A stretch of DNA of 59,775 nucleotides from Clostridium sp. (GCF_017888565.1 NZ_JAGHFX010000014.1:1-59775), one strand, 5' to 3'. Positions 33,153 to 42,439 are shown, counted from the first letter of the stretch. Numbers and translations: made by a program. Notes: generated from the sequence alone by a model not told the origin.

Positions 33153-33401
33153 GTTTTCACCTATTTTATTTTCAGTATTGTTATTTTATTAGTATATTAT
33201 AACATAATTATTGTCACCTTAAAATAGAAAATAGGTTGACTATTATAAAAATAAAAAGTATTATATAGAATATGTTAGATTATTTTATAAAAGATTTTGC
33301 AAAATCATTAACTAAAATAAGTAATTAAAAAAATAAAAAGTTAAACAATATATTATGTTTTGAATGTAATATCATAGAATTAATAAAAACGGGGGATTAA
33401 T
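33153..33401. promoter_or_regulatory. birA-bioY intergenic regulatory region
   Basis: Carries divergent promoters. A loose dyad AGTTAAAC...GTTTTGAA at about 33338-33365 is in the right place for a BirA operator but deviates from the known consensus, so the site is unproven. Confidence 0.4.
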
Positions 33402-33926
33402 ATGAAAATAAAAGACTTAACAAAGATGTCAATTTGTATAGCTATAATTTGTATATCAGCTTATATTTCCTTTCCATTACCATTTACGCCTACAATGATA
33501 ACTGCACAAACAATTGCAATTAATTTAGTAGCCTTAATGCTTACACCTAAGCAATCATTTATAGTTGTTTTATTATATATATTTTTAGGCGCCTTTGGAT
33601 TACCTGTTTTTTCAGGAGGAACAAGTGGATTTGGAAGAGTTCTTGGACCAACAGGTGGATTCATATTAGGATTTTTAGTTATAGCTCCATTTATGAGCTA
33701 CTTAAAAGGTAAGAACAATAGCTTTAAAAGATATTTATTTGTAACAGTATTTATTGGAATGATTGTATTATATGGTTTTGGATCAATATATATGAGTATA
33801 ATACAAAAAATAAGCATTATGTCTTCATTATCGTTATCAGTATTTCCATTTGTAGTTGGAGATATATTTAAGTGTTTTTTAAGTTCTTACTTAGCTGTAA
33901 AATTGAATAAAGTATTAAAAAGTTAA
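33402..33926 (+). CDS. bioY: Biotin transporter substrate-binding subunit BioY
   Basis: 174 aa with six spans. PFTPTMITAQTIAINLVALM, GAFGLPVFSGGTSGFGRVLG and PTGGFILGFLVIAPFM are the biotin S-component signatures. It binds biotin and works alone or with a shared ECF energising module, not present here. GGGGG ribosome binding site. Confidence 0.92.
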   Translation: MKIKDLTKMSICIAIICISAYISFPLPFTPTMITAQTIAINLVALMLTPKQSFIVVLLYIFLGAFGLPVFSGGTSGFGRVLGPTGGFILGFLVIAPFMSYLKGKNNSFKRYLFVTVFIGMIVLYGFGSIYMSIIQKISIMSSLSLSVFPFVVGDIFKCFLSSYLAVKLNKVLKS

Positions 33927-34405
33927 AAACTTTGTATTTAAAGAACGAAAGTATTTATAGTTTTCTGACTTATATTTATAAAACTTTACACTTATTATAT
34001 GTATTAAATTGGAAGTTGTTGTTAGTCAATAATAATTTAATCTCTGACAGTTGTATATTACAGTCTTTACAAAATATGTTATAATTATATTTAAATTGTT
34101 TTATAATAAGAATATTTAATAAAAGCTAAGAGTATTAAGGATAGAATAAGATTAGAATATGAAATTTTAATAATTAAATTAATATTTAGGATTACATTGA
34201 TATTTGGAGCAATAATAGAGGCTAATATATTAATAGAGATCTCGATATGGATAATTTTCGGTTCTTATATATTTAAATTATTTGATATCAGAAAAGATAT
34301 TACATGATATTATGATTTAAATTAATATATTACGGAAATAAAATTAAATATTGAAATGCTAATAATATTGTATTGTTCAAAATCCATTTTGCAAGGAGAT
34401 ATAAA
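33927..34405. other. Intergenic region with remnant ORF and half element
   Basis: TTTACAAAATATGTTATAAT (34066-34085) is a promoter. The frame 34146-34307 (RLEYEILIIKLIFRITLIFG, AIIEANILIEISIWIIFGSY) encodes a two-span membrane peptide with ATA in place of a start. A terminator-half copy of the intergenic element lies at 34332-34383. Confidence 0.4.
34332..34383 (+). repeat. Intergenic element, truncated left half
   Basis: ATTACGGAAATAAAATTAAA, then TATTGAAATGCTAATAATAT and TGTATTGTTCAAAAT match the left part of the element at 34942-34990; the rest is missing. Confidence 0.55.
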
Positions 34406-34891
34406 ATGAATAAAAAGCTATTTTTGAAATTAGGATTATTGTTATTATCTCTGTCACTTGTCGCATGTGGACAGAAAAATAATTCAGTAGGAGAAAATAA
34501 TTCTTCTGAATTAAGTACAAGCCAATTTGTTACCAGCACTCAAAGCTCAGTAAAAGAAAGTGAAAAAACTACATCTCCTTCTGTTGAAAATTCAGTAGTA
34601 AGTAAACAAACGGATGAGGGTGCACTAAAAAATAAACAACAAGACATTCAACCAGATACACAACAAGACACGCAATCAGAATTAATTGAAAAAGAATACT
34701 ATGACTTAATAAAAGAAGCTTGGCAGAAGCAAATTGATTACATTGATTCTATTGATGATCCTTCAGTAAAACAATCTGTACAAACCCCAGAGTCTGCTGC
34801 TATTATGAAGTCAACTGAATTGCTTATAGGACATCCTGAAGATTCTGAGGCAATAGATGTAAGCCTAAAGAGGGTTCTAAATGGTGAATAA
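34406..34891 (+). CDS. Lipoprotein with low-complexity linker (161 aa)
   Basis: AAGGAG before ATG 34406. Lipobox LSLSLVACGQ. A Ser/Thr/Gln-rich region including QQDIQPDTQQDTQ precedes a small helical domain (YYDLIKEAWQKQIDYIDSID, DPSVKQSVQTPESAAIMKST). Exported and lipid-anchored. Family unknown. Confidence 0.65.
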   Translation: MNKKLFLKLGLLLLSLSLVACGQKNNSVGENNSSELSTSQFVTSTQSSVKESEKTTSPSVENSVVSKQTDEGALKNKQQDIQPDTQQDTQSELIEKEYYDLIKEAWQKQIDYIDSIDDPSVKQSVQTPESAAIMKSTELLIGHPEDSEAIDVSLKRVLNGE

Positions 34892-34941
34892 TTTTGCTGC
34901 TTTTTTAAGGTGAAGTAGGATAACTAAATAAAGAATGAATA

Positions 34942-35091
34942 TTACGAATTAAAATTAAATATTGAAGTGCTAAAGATACTGTGTTATTCAAAAAGAATAT
35001 GCGGTATTTTTTAGTTTTAAGTTTAATTATAATAAGCAATTTGAAATTATTGCGCACTAAATGATCTTAGAAAATTGAATAGTACGGTATT
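34942..35091 (+). repeat. Full intergenic inverted-repeat element, copy A
   Basis: The core is 34976-35091 (116 bp). The left end ATACTGTGTTATTCAA is an imperfect complement of the right end TTGAATAGTACGGTAT. The left half is a terminator hairpin (…GAATATGCGGTATTTTTT) for the lipoprotein gene. The right half runs into TATGTTATAATT, the promoter of the next gene. Confidence 0.7.
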
Positions 35092-35153
35092 GGAAGTATA
35101 TGTTATAATTTATTTATAATATATATTACTATATAAAATGAGAGGATAAGAAA

Positions 35154-35612
35154 ATGAAAGATAGATACAAATTAATAATAATACATATAATATTATTTAT
35201 TTCAACATTAGGTATAAGTGTAATAACTGAAAAACCATATAGATATGTTAATGAATTTTCATGGGTAATATTATTAGTTAATACAATACTATTTTTAATT
35301 TTAATTAATCAATTTAAAGTTAAAGAAAATAGTGTTATGAAGTATTTATTAATTATTTTAGGAATATTTATAATACTTATTATTGATAAAGATTATTTTT
35401 ATTCATCATATATTCAAAGTACACCAGATATAATATTTCCATATAGTATTTTGATATTAAGCAATGTTGTAATATTACCATTTGTGCCCATTTTTGATTG
35501 TATATACATATTAAATTTATTTAATATGTCATTTATAATGATACCTCTATATATAATAATACTTATAAATGTTAGTAAAAAAGTACTGAAGTTAAGCCCA
35601 AAAAGAGAATAA
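35154..35612 (+). CDS. Multi-span membrane protein (152 aa)
   Basis: About four to five spans (LIIIHIILFISTLGISVI, FSWVILLVNTILFLILIN, YLLIILGIFIILIIDKDYF, SILILSNVVILPFVPIFDCI, IMIPLYIIILINVSKK). Bracketed by element copies A and B. Function unknown. Confidence 0.6.
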   Translation: MKDRYKLIIIHIILFISTLGISVITEKPYRYVNEFSWVILLVNTILFLILINQFKVKENSVMKYLLIILGIFIILIIDKDYFYSSYIQSTPDIIFPYSILILSNVVILPFVPIFDCIYILNLFNMSFIMIPLYIIILINVSKKVLKLSPKRE

Positions 35613-35630
35613 CTTTAAAATATATTATAG

Positions 35631-35758
35631 AAATACCGTACTATTGAAAATTAATATGCGGTATTTTTTAGTGCGCAATTCAAAAATAGTACGTAATTTA
35701 AGCATATTAAGAATTGATTAATGAATTTTGTTCTTTTAGAATTAAATAGTACGGTATT
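35631..35758 (+). repeat. Full intergenic inverted-repeat element, copy B
   Basis: 127-128 bp with perfect 15-bp terminal inverted repeats: AAATACCGTACTATT at the left, AATAGTACGGTATTT at the right. Left: terminator hairpin closing with GCGGTATTTTTT. Right: promoter side, followed by CAAAATATGCTATACTT upstream of the WG-repeat gene. Confidence 0.75.
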
Positions 35759-35898
35759 TACAAAATATGCTATACTTAGATTGTAATTTGATTTTATGAC
35801 GTGATTAAATATGATCGGTAGTTTAATAAATAAGAATAAAATCTATAATAAAATATTAGGTGTACAAAATATTTGAAATATATTATGAGGGGAAGAAC

Positions 35899-37389
35899 AT
35901 GAAAAAAATCTTTATACTAGGACTAATCTTAGTAGCTGTATTGGCTACAGGTTGTTATAAGAAAGAAGAGAAAAATACTCGAAATTATAATGAAGCAACA
36001 GAACAAGTAACGAAATTTGAGCCTATTGGATGCTATAGGTTTAAAGATGAGGAAACAGGACTTTATGGATATATGGATGGCAAGGGCGAGGTAATTATAG
36101 AACCTAAATATACATCAGCTACAGATTTTCAATATCTATCAAGTGGTTATGCACAAGCTTATGATGAAAACGAAACTGTAACTATTATAGATAAGAGTGG
36201 TAAAGAGTATCTGCCTTTTGGTGAGTACAAAGTAGTATCATTGCCACAATATGATTTGATTTTTTTTCAGGATTATACCTCTACTAAGTACGGTGTAGTT
36301 AATTTAGAAGGTGAATGAGTACTAGAAGCAGTATATGATAAGATTGAAATAAATAATGAAGGTAATATAATTGTTACTTCAAATAATAAACAAGGTGTTT
36401 TTGATAAGGATGGGAATGTAGTATTAGATATAATTTATGATTATATATTTCAAGTAGAAGATTCTCTTATTGTAAAAAAAGAAGATAAAAGTGGTTTAGT
36501 TAACTTAAAAGGTAGAGAGTTAGTACCAATAAAATATGAAAGAGTACAAATAGCACATTCAATAAGAGAAGATGAAAGGGAGATTTTTGAAGTAGAAAAT
36601 TTTGACGGAAAGATAGGCTTTTTTGATAGTAAAGGAAATCAGTTAACTGACTTTTTATATGATAACATTTATCCAGGGAGAGAAGGATTAATAGCTGTTC
36701 TTAAAGATAATAAATGGGGATATATTGATGTAGAAGGAAATACTATAATACCATTTCAATTTGACTCTGCTTCTTCCTTTAGTGATGGTAACGCGCAGGT
36801 AGAAATAAATAATGAGAAAAAGTTTATAAATAAAGAAGGAGAATATATAGAGGAAGAAAAACTAAGCTATGAAATTGATGGCGAAAAATATATGATAATA
36901 AAAGAAGATGATAAATATAAGGTTATAAGTGAAAATGGAGAAGTTTTCATTGATAATAATTATACTGGTATGAGCTTATATAATGATAGTATAATAGCAA
37001 CTAATGAAGATATGTTTTTGTTATTAGACTTAAAAGGTAGTATATTAGCAAAATGTAAAACTTTAATACCAATAGGGTTGGATTTATTTATTGCAAGTGA
37101 TAAGGAAAGAGAAATTAATGGAAGTTTAATTGATGATAAAGGAAATATATTATCTAATGATATTTATGTAGAGGTACTTGGCTATGAAGAATTCAAAAAA
37201 GTAGTTGTTAAAAAAAATGATGGGAAGTACGCTATATTAAATGAAAAAGGAGAAAAGCTTTTAGATATAGAAGATAGAGCTAGTAAGGTCACAATCTTTG
37301 AGGAAGACTTAATTAGAGTAGAATTTAATGAAGAAGACTTTAAATGGATAAATATTAAAGGGGAGCTTCTACCTAACATTTTAAGATAG
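35899..37389 (+). pseudogene. WG-repeat lipoprotein interrupted by an in-frame TGA
   Basis: MKKIFILGLILVAVLATGC is a lipoprotein signal; start 35899 has GAGGGGAAG upstream. The protein consists of WG/beta-leaflet repeats (YRFKDEETGLYGYMDGKGEV, LKDNKWGYIDVEGNTIIPFQ, KYAILNEKGEKLLDI). At 36316-36318 TGA stands where the repeat expects Trp (GVVNLEGE-W-VLEAVYD). The frame continues unbroken for 357 codons to 37389, and other Trp codons are TGG. A TGG to TGA change most likely inactivated it recently; a new start such as ATG 36892 would give only the C-terminal third. Confidence 0.75.
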
Positions 37390-37440
37390 AAGAGTAGTTT
37401 TTCTTCATTATGAAGAGAAAATTAAATATAAGTTAAAGTT

Positions 37441-37566
37441 AATACCGTATTATTCAATAGAATATGCGGTATTTTTTAGTGTGCAATTCAAATATAGTAC
37501 GTAGTTTGAACATATTGCGAACCAATTAATAGAAACAGATCTTTGAAAATTGAATAGTACGGTATA
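37441..37566 (+). repeat. Full intergenic inverted-repeat element, copy C
   Basis: 126 bp. Left end AATACCGTATTATTCAA, right end TTGAATAGTACGGTAT. Inside is a second pairing, TTAGTGTGCAAT with ATTGCGAACCAA. Left half terminates the WG gene; right half precedes the DUF4318 gene. Confidence 0.72.
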
Positions 37567-37570
37567 AAAA

Positions 37571-37629
37571 TTATACAATAAAATAACGATTATGATAAAA
37601 TTTCACAATAGCGAAATTTTATTGTATAA
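37571..37629 (+). promoter_or_regulatory. Long palindrome in the leader of the DUF4318 gene
   Basis: TTATACAATAAAAT at 37571-37584 is perfectly complementary to ATTTTATTGTATAA at 37616-37629, with an inner AAATTTC/GCGAAATTT pairing. TATGATAAAAT inside could be a -10 element. Candidate operator or folded leader. Confidence 0.4.
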
Positions 37630-37682
37630 TCAAATTAGAATCTAAAGAAGAATAGATTCAATAAATTATTTGGAGGGATTTT

Positions 37683-37934
37683 ATGGGAGATATTTTAAAG
37701 AACATGCTAAAAGTAAGTATTGATATTCCATATGAAGACTACACTGTTTATCCAACAGTTAGTATTACAAAGGATGCCATTGCTAATTATTGTTTAAAAG
37801 AAAAGATTGATTATGAGTTCCTAGAAAATAATGAAGATAATAATATGCAAGTGAAATTAGATGGAAAACTTTATGAGATATTACGCTATAATGGTGGTAG
37901 AGGCGGTTATGGAATTAAATGTAGACCCATGTAA
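37683..37934 (+). CDS. DUF4318-like protein (83 aa)
   Basis: GGAGGG before ATG. YPTVSITKDAIANYCLKEKI, YEFLENNED, then VKLDGKLYEILRYNGGRGGY and GIKCRP match the DUF4318 family of small cytosolic proteins. Bracketed by element copy C and a terminator half. Confidence 0.7.
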   Translation: MGDILKNMLKVSIDIPYEDYTVYPTVSITKDAIANYCLKEKIDYEFLENNEDNNMQVKLDGKLYEILRYNGGRGGYGIKCRPM

Positions 37935-37963
37935 CATTATTAAAATTTAAAAATATAATAATA

Positions 37964-38020
37964 AAAATACCGTATTATTCAAAATTGAATATGCGGTATT
38001 TTTAGTGTGCAATTCAAATA
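37964..38020 (+). terminator. Terminator half of the intergenic element, copy D
   Basis: AATACCGTATTATTC / GAATATGCGGTATTTTT, then TAGTGTGCAATTCAAATATA shared with copy C. The promoter half is absent. Confidence 0.75.
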
Positions 38021-38083
38021 TAATATAAAATAAATTATTTAATAGCCAATGAGATTTTAAGAGGCTATTCTTATACACTAAAT

Positions 38084-38284
38084 TTACTTAACATCAATTA
38101 TAATTTTAAGGCAGTAATCACAGTAATAAGCAACTAACTCTTTATCCAATACACTTTTTAAATTAATTCTTTCGGGAAAAAAATAAGATTTGCTCCTAGC
38201 TTCCTCTGAAATAAAATCAAAACCACTTTTAGTAGATACAATGACTCCTTTTTTCATATCTTTATTACAATATGAACAATACAC
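38084..38284 (-). CDS. Zinc-ribbon protein, DUF6487-like (66 aa)
   Basis: MYCSYCNKDMKKGVIVST and YYCDYCLKIIIDVK provide two CxxC pairs for one zinc; FPERINLKSVLDKELVA is typical of the family. Cytosolic; function unknown. No clear ribosome binding site was located immediately upstream. Confidence 0.65.
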   Translation of the reverse strand: MYCSYCNKDMKKGVIVSTKSGFDFISEEARSKSYFFPERINLKSVLDKELVAYYCDYCLKIIIDVK

Positions 38285-38631
38285 CTATATCACTTCGATA
38301 AATCTATATTTAATACAATAAGTATATCATATAGAAGATAATACAGATAATGACAATTTAAAATACAGTCTAGTATAATTGTTGCATGATATTATTTACA
38401 GAGTACTTAATGATGGCTGTAAAATATTGGGTTTTATTAACAAAATAAAAGTAATGATAATTTTACCAAAGAACATTTTATAGATTTTGAGTATAGTTTA
38501 GCAATTCAAAATTACAAAGAATAATATATTATGTAAATGACTTATAAGTATAAAGGATAATTTGATAATAAACTAATACCTATAACTAACTCTGAAAGAT
38601 ATTTTAAAGTACTATATTAGCAAGGAATAAT
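38285..38631. other. Intergenic region
   Basis: No gene seen. AATTACAAAGAATAATATAT, then TATGTAAATGAC (about 38508-38545) could be the promoter of the small membrane gene that follows. Confidence 0.35.
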
Positions 38632-38817
38632 TTGGAAATAAAAGTGAGAAATATTTATCTAACTATATTTATTATTGGACTAGTATTGATTTTTATATTA
38701 TCAAATGATAAAAAAGCAGCATATGTTTTAATATCATTATTTGGACTTATAGGTTTCTTTGTAGAAAAAATTTTTGATAGATTAGATTCTAAATCAGTAG
38801 ATAATGATGAATCATAG
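38632..38817 (+). CDS. Small membrane protein, two spans (61 aa)
   Basis: TTG start after AAGGA. Spans LTIFIIGLVLIFILS and AAYVLISLFGLIGFFVEKIF, acidic tail. Function unknown. Confidence 0.5.
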   Translation: MEIKVRNIYLTIFIIGLVLIFILSNDKKAAYVLISLFGLIGFFVEKIFDRLDSKSVDNDES

Positions 38818-38849
38818 AGTGACTTAGATTAATAAAGGAATAGTTTTAG

Positions 38850-38910
38850 GCTACAGATATAGTTTTACTTTAAATTAATTATTTAAGTAATACTATTCTG
38901 TAGCTTTTTT
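38850..38910. terminator. Terminator between convergent genes
   Basis: GCTACAG...CTGTAGC outer stem with further inner pairing (AGT/ACT, TACTT/AAGTA) and T6. Lies between the small membrane gene and the RpiR gene. Confidence 0.7.
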
Positions 38911-38963
38911 ATGTATATTTAGTCAGATCAGAATGAATTAAGATTTTAGTAAATATTTAAAAG

Positions 38964-39725
38964 TTATAGAAGTTTAGATAATTTATTGATTAATAATTCG
39001 ATAAATACAAAATTTAGAGCTTGGCTATCAATAAAAAAACTATCCTTAGCTAATGAAAATGATGGTAAAACTATTATATTTGGTATTTGCTTAGAAAACT
39101 TTGTTTTATTGTTTTGAGTAATTAATGCAATATTGCTATTATTACTAATAGAATTTTTTATTGATTCTACAATTATAGATGTTAAAGCTGATAGTGAAAA
39201 GTATATATTTAGATCATTTTGTGATGAAAATAATGCTTTTTCAGCAATTAAGCTATTATCTATAATACTCTCTGAATCTATCCCTATTGTTGTTAACCTA
39301 TATTGAAGATGCCTAGCGGCAAGTCCAGTTTCATGCACACCATAAATTTTAATTTTATTTGCTTTTAATATATCTCGTGATAAAGTTTCGAGTTGATTAT
39401 CTAAATTACTTTCTTTTAATAATGTTAACTTTTCTATAAAACGATTAAGGATTTCCTGTGATGAATCATTAATTGATTTTTCGTTGGACAAATTCCCAGA
39501 GTGAAGATAACGTGATAATTCATATTTAAATTCTGAGAAACCTTTATAGCCACACTTTTGACAAAATCTCAATAATGCAGACTTAGATACATTCATTTTG
39601 TATGCAGCTGTTACTAAAGGAAAGCAGGCTATTATATCAGGGTTTGTAAGAATTATATTTTTAATTTTAATTTCAGATTGAGTAAATTCATCATCATGTA
39701 AAAGTATAGTATCTATTGGATTCAT
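38964..39725 (-). CDS. RpiR/MurR-family transcriptional regulator
   Basis: AAGGAGG 8 bases before ATG 39725 sets the start; the upstream ATG at 39749 would have the ribosome binding site inside the gene. An N-terminal HTH (SEIKIKNIILTNPDIIACFP, KMNVSKSALLRFCQKCGYKG, FSEFKYELSRYL) precedes a SIS sugar-phosphate-sensing domain (KIKIYGVHETGLAARHLQYR, DLNIYFSLSALTSIIVESIK). It probably senses a phosphosugar and controls the divergent PTS operon. Confidence 0.85.
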   Translation of the reverse strand: MNPIDTILLHDDEFTQSEIKIKNIILTNPDIIACFPLVTAAYKMNVSKSALLRFCQKCGYKGFSEFKYELSRYLHSGNLSNEKSINDSSQEILNRFIEKLTLLKESNLDNQLETLSRDILKANKIKIYGVHETGLAARHLQYRLTTIGIDSESIIDNSLIAEKALFSSQNDLNIYFSLSALTSIIVESIKNSISNNSNIALITQNNKTKFSKQIPNIIVLPSFSLAKDSFFIDSQALNFVFIELLINKLSKLL

Positions 39726-39784
39726 AAGTGCATCCTCCTTATATTTCATAGTTATATTATACCATACAAAATCAATTTGGTAAA

Positions 39785-39805
39785 TTTCTCAAAAAAAATG
39801 GGAAA
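39785..39805. promoter_or_regulatory. Candidate RpiR operator
   Basis: TTTCTCA-N7-TGGGAAA, 6 of 7 pairs complementary, in the divergent promoter region between the regulator and the PTS operon. Confidence 0.4.
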
Positions 39806-39872
39806 AGGTATTTCTTTTTAAATAAAAGAGTGTTATGATAAAACTGTAAATATATTACAGGAGGGGTTTGAG

Positions 39873-40169
39873 ATGAAAAAAATTGTATTACTTTGTGCAG
39901 CAGGTATGTCTACTAGTTTATTAGTTACAAAAATGGTGTTAGCAGCTGAAAAGCATAATTTGGATTATGACATAAGTGCATACTCCATAAGTTATGCGAA
40001 AGATAGTATTAAGGGAGCTGATTTAGTGCTTCTTGGTCCACAAGTAAGATATAAGCTAAAAGAAATACAAAAAGTAGCAGGAGATATTCCAGTTAAAGTA
40101 ATTGATATGGTGCATTATGGGATGATTGATGGCGAAGCAATTGTAAAACAAATTTCAACTTTGCTATAG
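39873..40169 (+). CDS. PTS cellobiose/diacetylchitobiose-type IIB component
   Basis: 98 aa. IVLLCAAGMSTSLLVTKM contains the phosphoryl-accepting Cys8. YAKDSIKGADLVLLGPQVRY and VKVIDMVHYGMIDGEA are typical of Lac-family IIB. It transfers phosphate from IIA to the sugar during uptake through IIC. AGGAGG ribosome binding site. Confidence 0.9.
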   Translation: MKKIVLLCAAGMSTSLLVTKMVLAAEKHNLDYDISAYSISYAKDSIKGADLVLLGPQVRYKLKEIQKVAGDIPVKVIDMVHYGMIDGEAIVKQISTLL

Positions 40170-40230
40170 ATATAAAATTTTACACTTCAAGTAAACGTTT
40201 AATAAGTAAGAATTAAAGGAGAATGGATTA

Positions 40231-41511
40231 ATGGAAAAAATAACTAGTTTTATAGAGGAGCGTCTTGCACCACCTCTTATTAAAATATCAGAAATGAGAT
40301 ACTTACAAGTTATACAAAAAACATTTATGACCACAATGCCAATTCTAATTTTTAGTTCATTATTAATATTAATCGCTGCACTACCTATTCCAGGCTGGAG
40401 CAATATAGTAGCTCCATTTGCAGGAAAGTTATGGGCTGGAGTCAATTCATCTTTAGGACTTTTAGCTGTATGCATTTCAATAGTTTCAGGATACTTTTTG
40501 GGAGAATATTACAAAGATAGAGGTTCTAAAATAAAGCCAATAGTTACTGCATTGATAGGATTTTTGAGTTTTATGATGTTTTTTCCAATGTTTAATACAG
40601 AGGATGGAAAATTAGTTATAGAAACTACTAATTTTGGAAGTTCAGGAATGTTTGCTGCAATATTTATATCAATTATTGCTGTTGAAATATATAGATTTCT
40701 TATAAATAAAAACTTTACAATAAAACTACCAGCAGGAGTTCCACCAATGGTATTGGATGCTTTTACTGCATTAATTCCATCAATGGTTGTGTTACTAATG
40801 TCATGGGTAATGTCACATGTATTAAAGTGGAATATACCAGCTCTTACAAATGTTGTTTTTGAACCACTAGTTGCTGCTGGAAAAGGACCAATACCACAGT
40901 TTCTATCATTCTTTTTGGATAGAGTGTTATGGTTTACAGGAATACATGGGTCAAACGTTGTAGGAAGTGTCATGTCTCCAATTTGGACAAGTATGATAAC
41001 AGAAAATATGGAAGCATTTAAAGCAGGATCAGAAGTTATACCTAATTTATTTACTACAGAGTGGTGCGGATATTTTGTTCGTATATCAGTATTACCAATA
41101 GCTGTGTTAGCAGCAATTTCTAAAGTAAAAAGATATAGTACTTTAGGAAAATTAGCATTACCAGCAACTATATTTAACATTGCAGAGCCTGTAATGTTTG
41201 GATTACCTATTGTATTAAATCCATTATTATTTATACCTTGGGTATTTGGGTTTTCATTTTTATGGATTTGGTCATATGTATTCACAGCAATAATTCCAAT
41301 GATACCACCAATTATAACTCAAGTTACTTGGACAGTTCCAGCACCTATAGCAGCATATTTAGGAACTGGGGGAAGTGTTTTTGCATTCTTCTTTAGCTTA
41401 GCTAACTACTTTATTATAGGTTTAATATTTTATCCATTTTTTAAGGCTTTGGAAAGAAAAGAAATGGAAAGTCAAATAGAGGGGACTGAGGAAATATATG
41501 AAAATAATTAA
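40231..41511 (+). CDS. PTS Lac-family IIC permease
   Basis: 426 aa with about ten spans. FIEERLAPPLIKISEMRYLQ opens it; DRVLWFTGIHGSNVVGSVMS and IFNIAEPVMFGLPIVLNPLL (the NIxEPxxFGxP motif) mark the cellobiose/chitobiose IIC group. No IIA gene is present in the operon, so IIA must be shared from elsewhere. The end overlaps the next gene by 14 bases, indicating coupled translation. Confidence 0.88.
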   Translation: MEKITSFIEERLAPPLIKISEMRYLQVIQKTFMTTMPILIFSSLLILIAALPIPGWSNIVAPFAGKLWAGVNSSLGLLAVCISIVSGYFLGEYYKDRGSKIKPIVTALIGFLSFMMFFPMFNTEDGKLVIETTNFGSSGMFAAIFISIIAVEIYRFLINKNFTIKLPAGVPPMVLDAFTALIPSMVVLLMSWVMSHVLKWNIPALTNVVFEPLVAAGKGPIPQFLSFFLDRVLWFTGIHGSNVVGSVMSPIWTSMITENMEAFKAGSEVIPNLFTTEWCGYFVRISVLPIAVLAAISKVKRYSTLGKLALPATIFNIAEPVMFGLPIVLNPLLFIPWVFGFSFLWIWSYVFTAIIPMIPPIITQVTWTVPAPIAAYLGTGGSVFAFFFSLANYFIIGLIFYPFFKALERKEMESQIEGTEEIYENN

Positions 41512-42439
41512 TTACTCTCAAGAGTATGAAAATTCAATAGTGAAACTATGGAATGAATGTCTTATAGCCGATATTATTTCATGTGAACAATTCAGAAAAC
41601 AAGTTTTGTTTGATGAAAATTTTAATAGAAAACTTGCTCTTATAGCAATTGAAAATAAAGAAGTTGTTGGATTTATCTTAGCAACAAAAAGGCAAGTGCC
41701 ATATTTAGATAGAGGACTTGAACCAGAAAGAGGTTGGATAAATCTATTGTTTGTAAGAGAAGATTTCAGAAAGAAAAGCATAGGAAGTGAAATGGTAAAG
41801 GAAGTAGAAGAAAGGTTAAAAGAATACGGAGTAAAGAATATAACTGTAGCGGCATACAGTCCTAATTATTTTTTTCCAGGAATAGATCAAGAAAATTATA
41901 AAGAAAGTATAGGCTTCTTTGAAAAATTAAATTATATAAGAACTGGTGAAGCTGTAAGTATGCAAAGAAATTTATGGAATTACAATATACCATTAAAAGT
42001 GAAGGAAAGAAAAAATCAATTAGAGAAGCAAGGATATAGCTTTAGGAAATTCGCTTATAAATATTCAATGGATTTGCTAGAATTTTTAGGTGAAAATTTT
42101 GGTGGTGGATGGAAAAGAAATGCATTAATGGCTATGCAAAATAATGAGGCTGAAAATCTTATATGGATAAGTTTAGATGCGAATGACAAAGTAGTAGGTT
42201 TTTGTATGAGGAAAATGGATGGTAATGAATGCAGATTTGGTCCATTTGGAGTAAGGGAAGATTTAAGAAGTAGTGGTATAGGTGGAGTTTTATTTAATTT
42301 AATGATGGATGACATGAAACAAAATAAGCTTTATTATTTATACTTCTTATGGACTCATGGGGCAGGTATGAAATTTTATCAAAAACATGGTGTAGAAGTA
42401 TATAGAAGTTACTATTTATATGCTAAGAAAATAGAGTAG
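41498..42439 (+). CDS. Tandem GNAT acetyltransferase
   Basis: 313 aa, two GNAT domains. Domain 1 (1-150): INLLFVREDFRKKSIGSEMV. Domain 2 (170-313): FGVREDLRSSGIGGVLFNLM, FYQKHGVEVYRSYYLYA. Overlap with the IIC gene puts it in the sugar operon, where it may act on the imported amino sugar or its product. Substrate not determined. Confidence 0.82.
   Translation: MKIINYSQEYENSIVKLWNECLIADIISCEQFRKQVLFDENFNRKLALIAIENKEVVGFILATKRQVPYLDRGLEPERGWINLLFVREDFRKKSIGSEMVKEVEERLKEYGVKNITVAAYSPNYFFPGIDQENYKESIGFFEKLNYIRTGEAVSMQRNLWNYNIPLKVKERKNQLEKQGYSFRKFAYKYSMDLLEFLGENFGGGWKRNALMAMQNNEAENLIWISLDANDKVVGFCMRKMDGNECRFGPFGVREDLRSSGIGGVLFNLMMDDMKQNKLYYLYFLWTHGAGMKFYQKHGVEVYRSYYLYAKKIE

Noticed and set aside
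33338..33365. Confident BirA operator upstream of bioY
   Set aside because: Half sites match each other at only about 5 of 8 positions and deviate from the TTGTTAAC-type consensus.
35899..37389. TGA read as Trp throughout the genome
   Set aside because: TGA is the normal stop of many genes here and TGG is used for Trp in the same gene.
34332..38020. Classical integron
   Set aside because: No integrase gene, attI or the conserved attC core motifs were seen; only the gene-plus-repeat pattern is similar.
40509..41285. Long antisense open frame of 258 codons within the PTS IIC gene
   Set aside because: It lies entirely opposite a well-supported permease gene, has no ribosome binding site and is an expected by-product of the AT-rich coding sequence.
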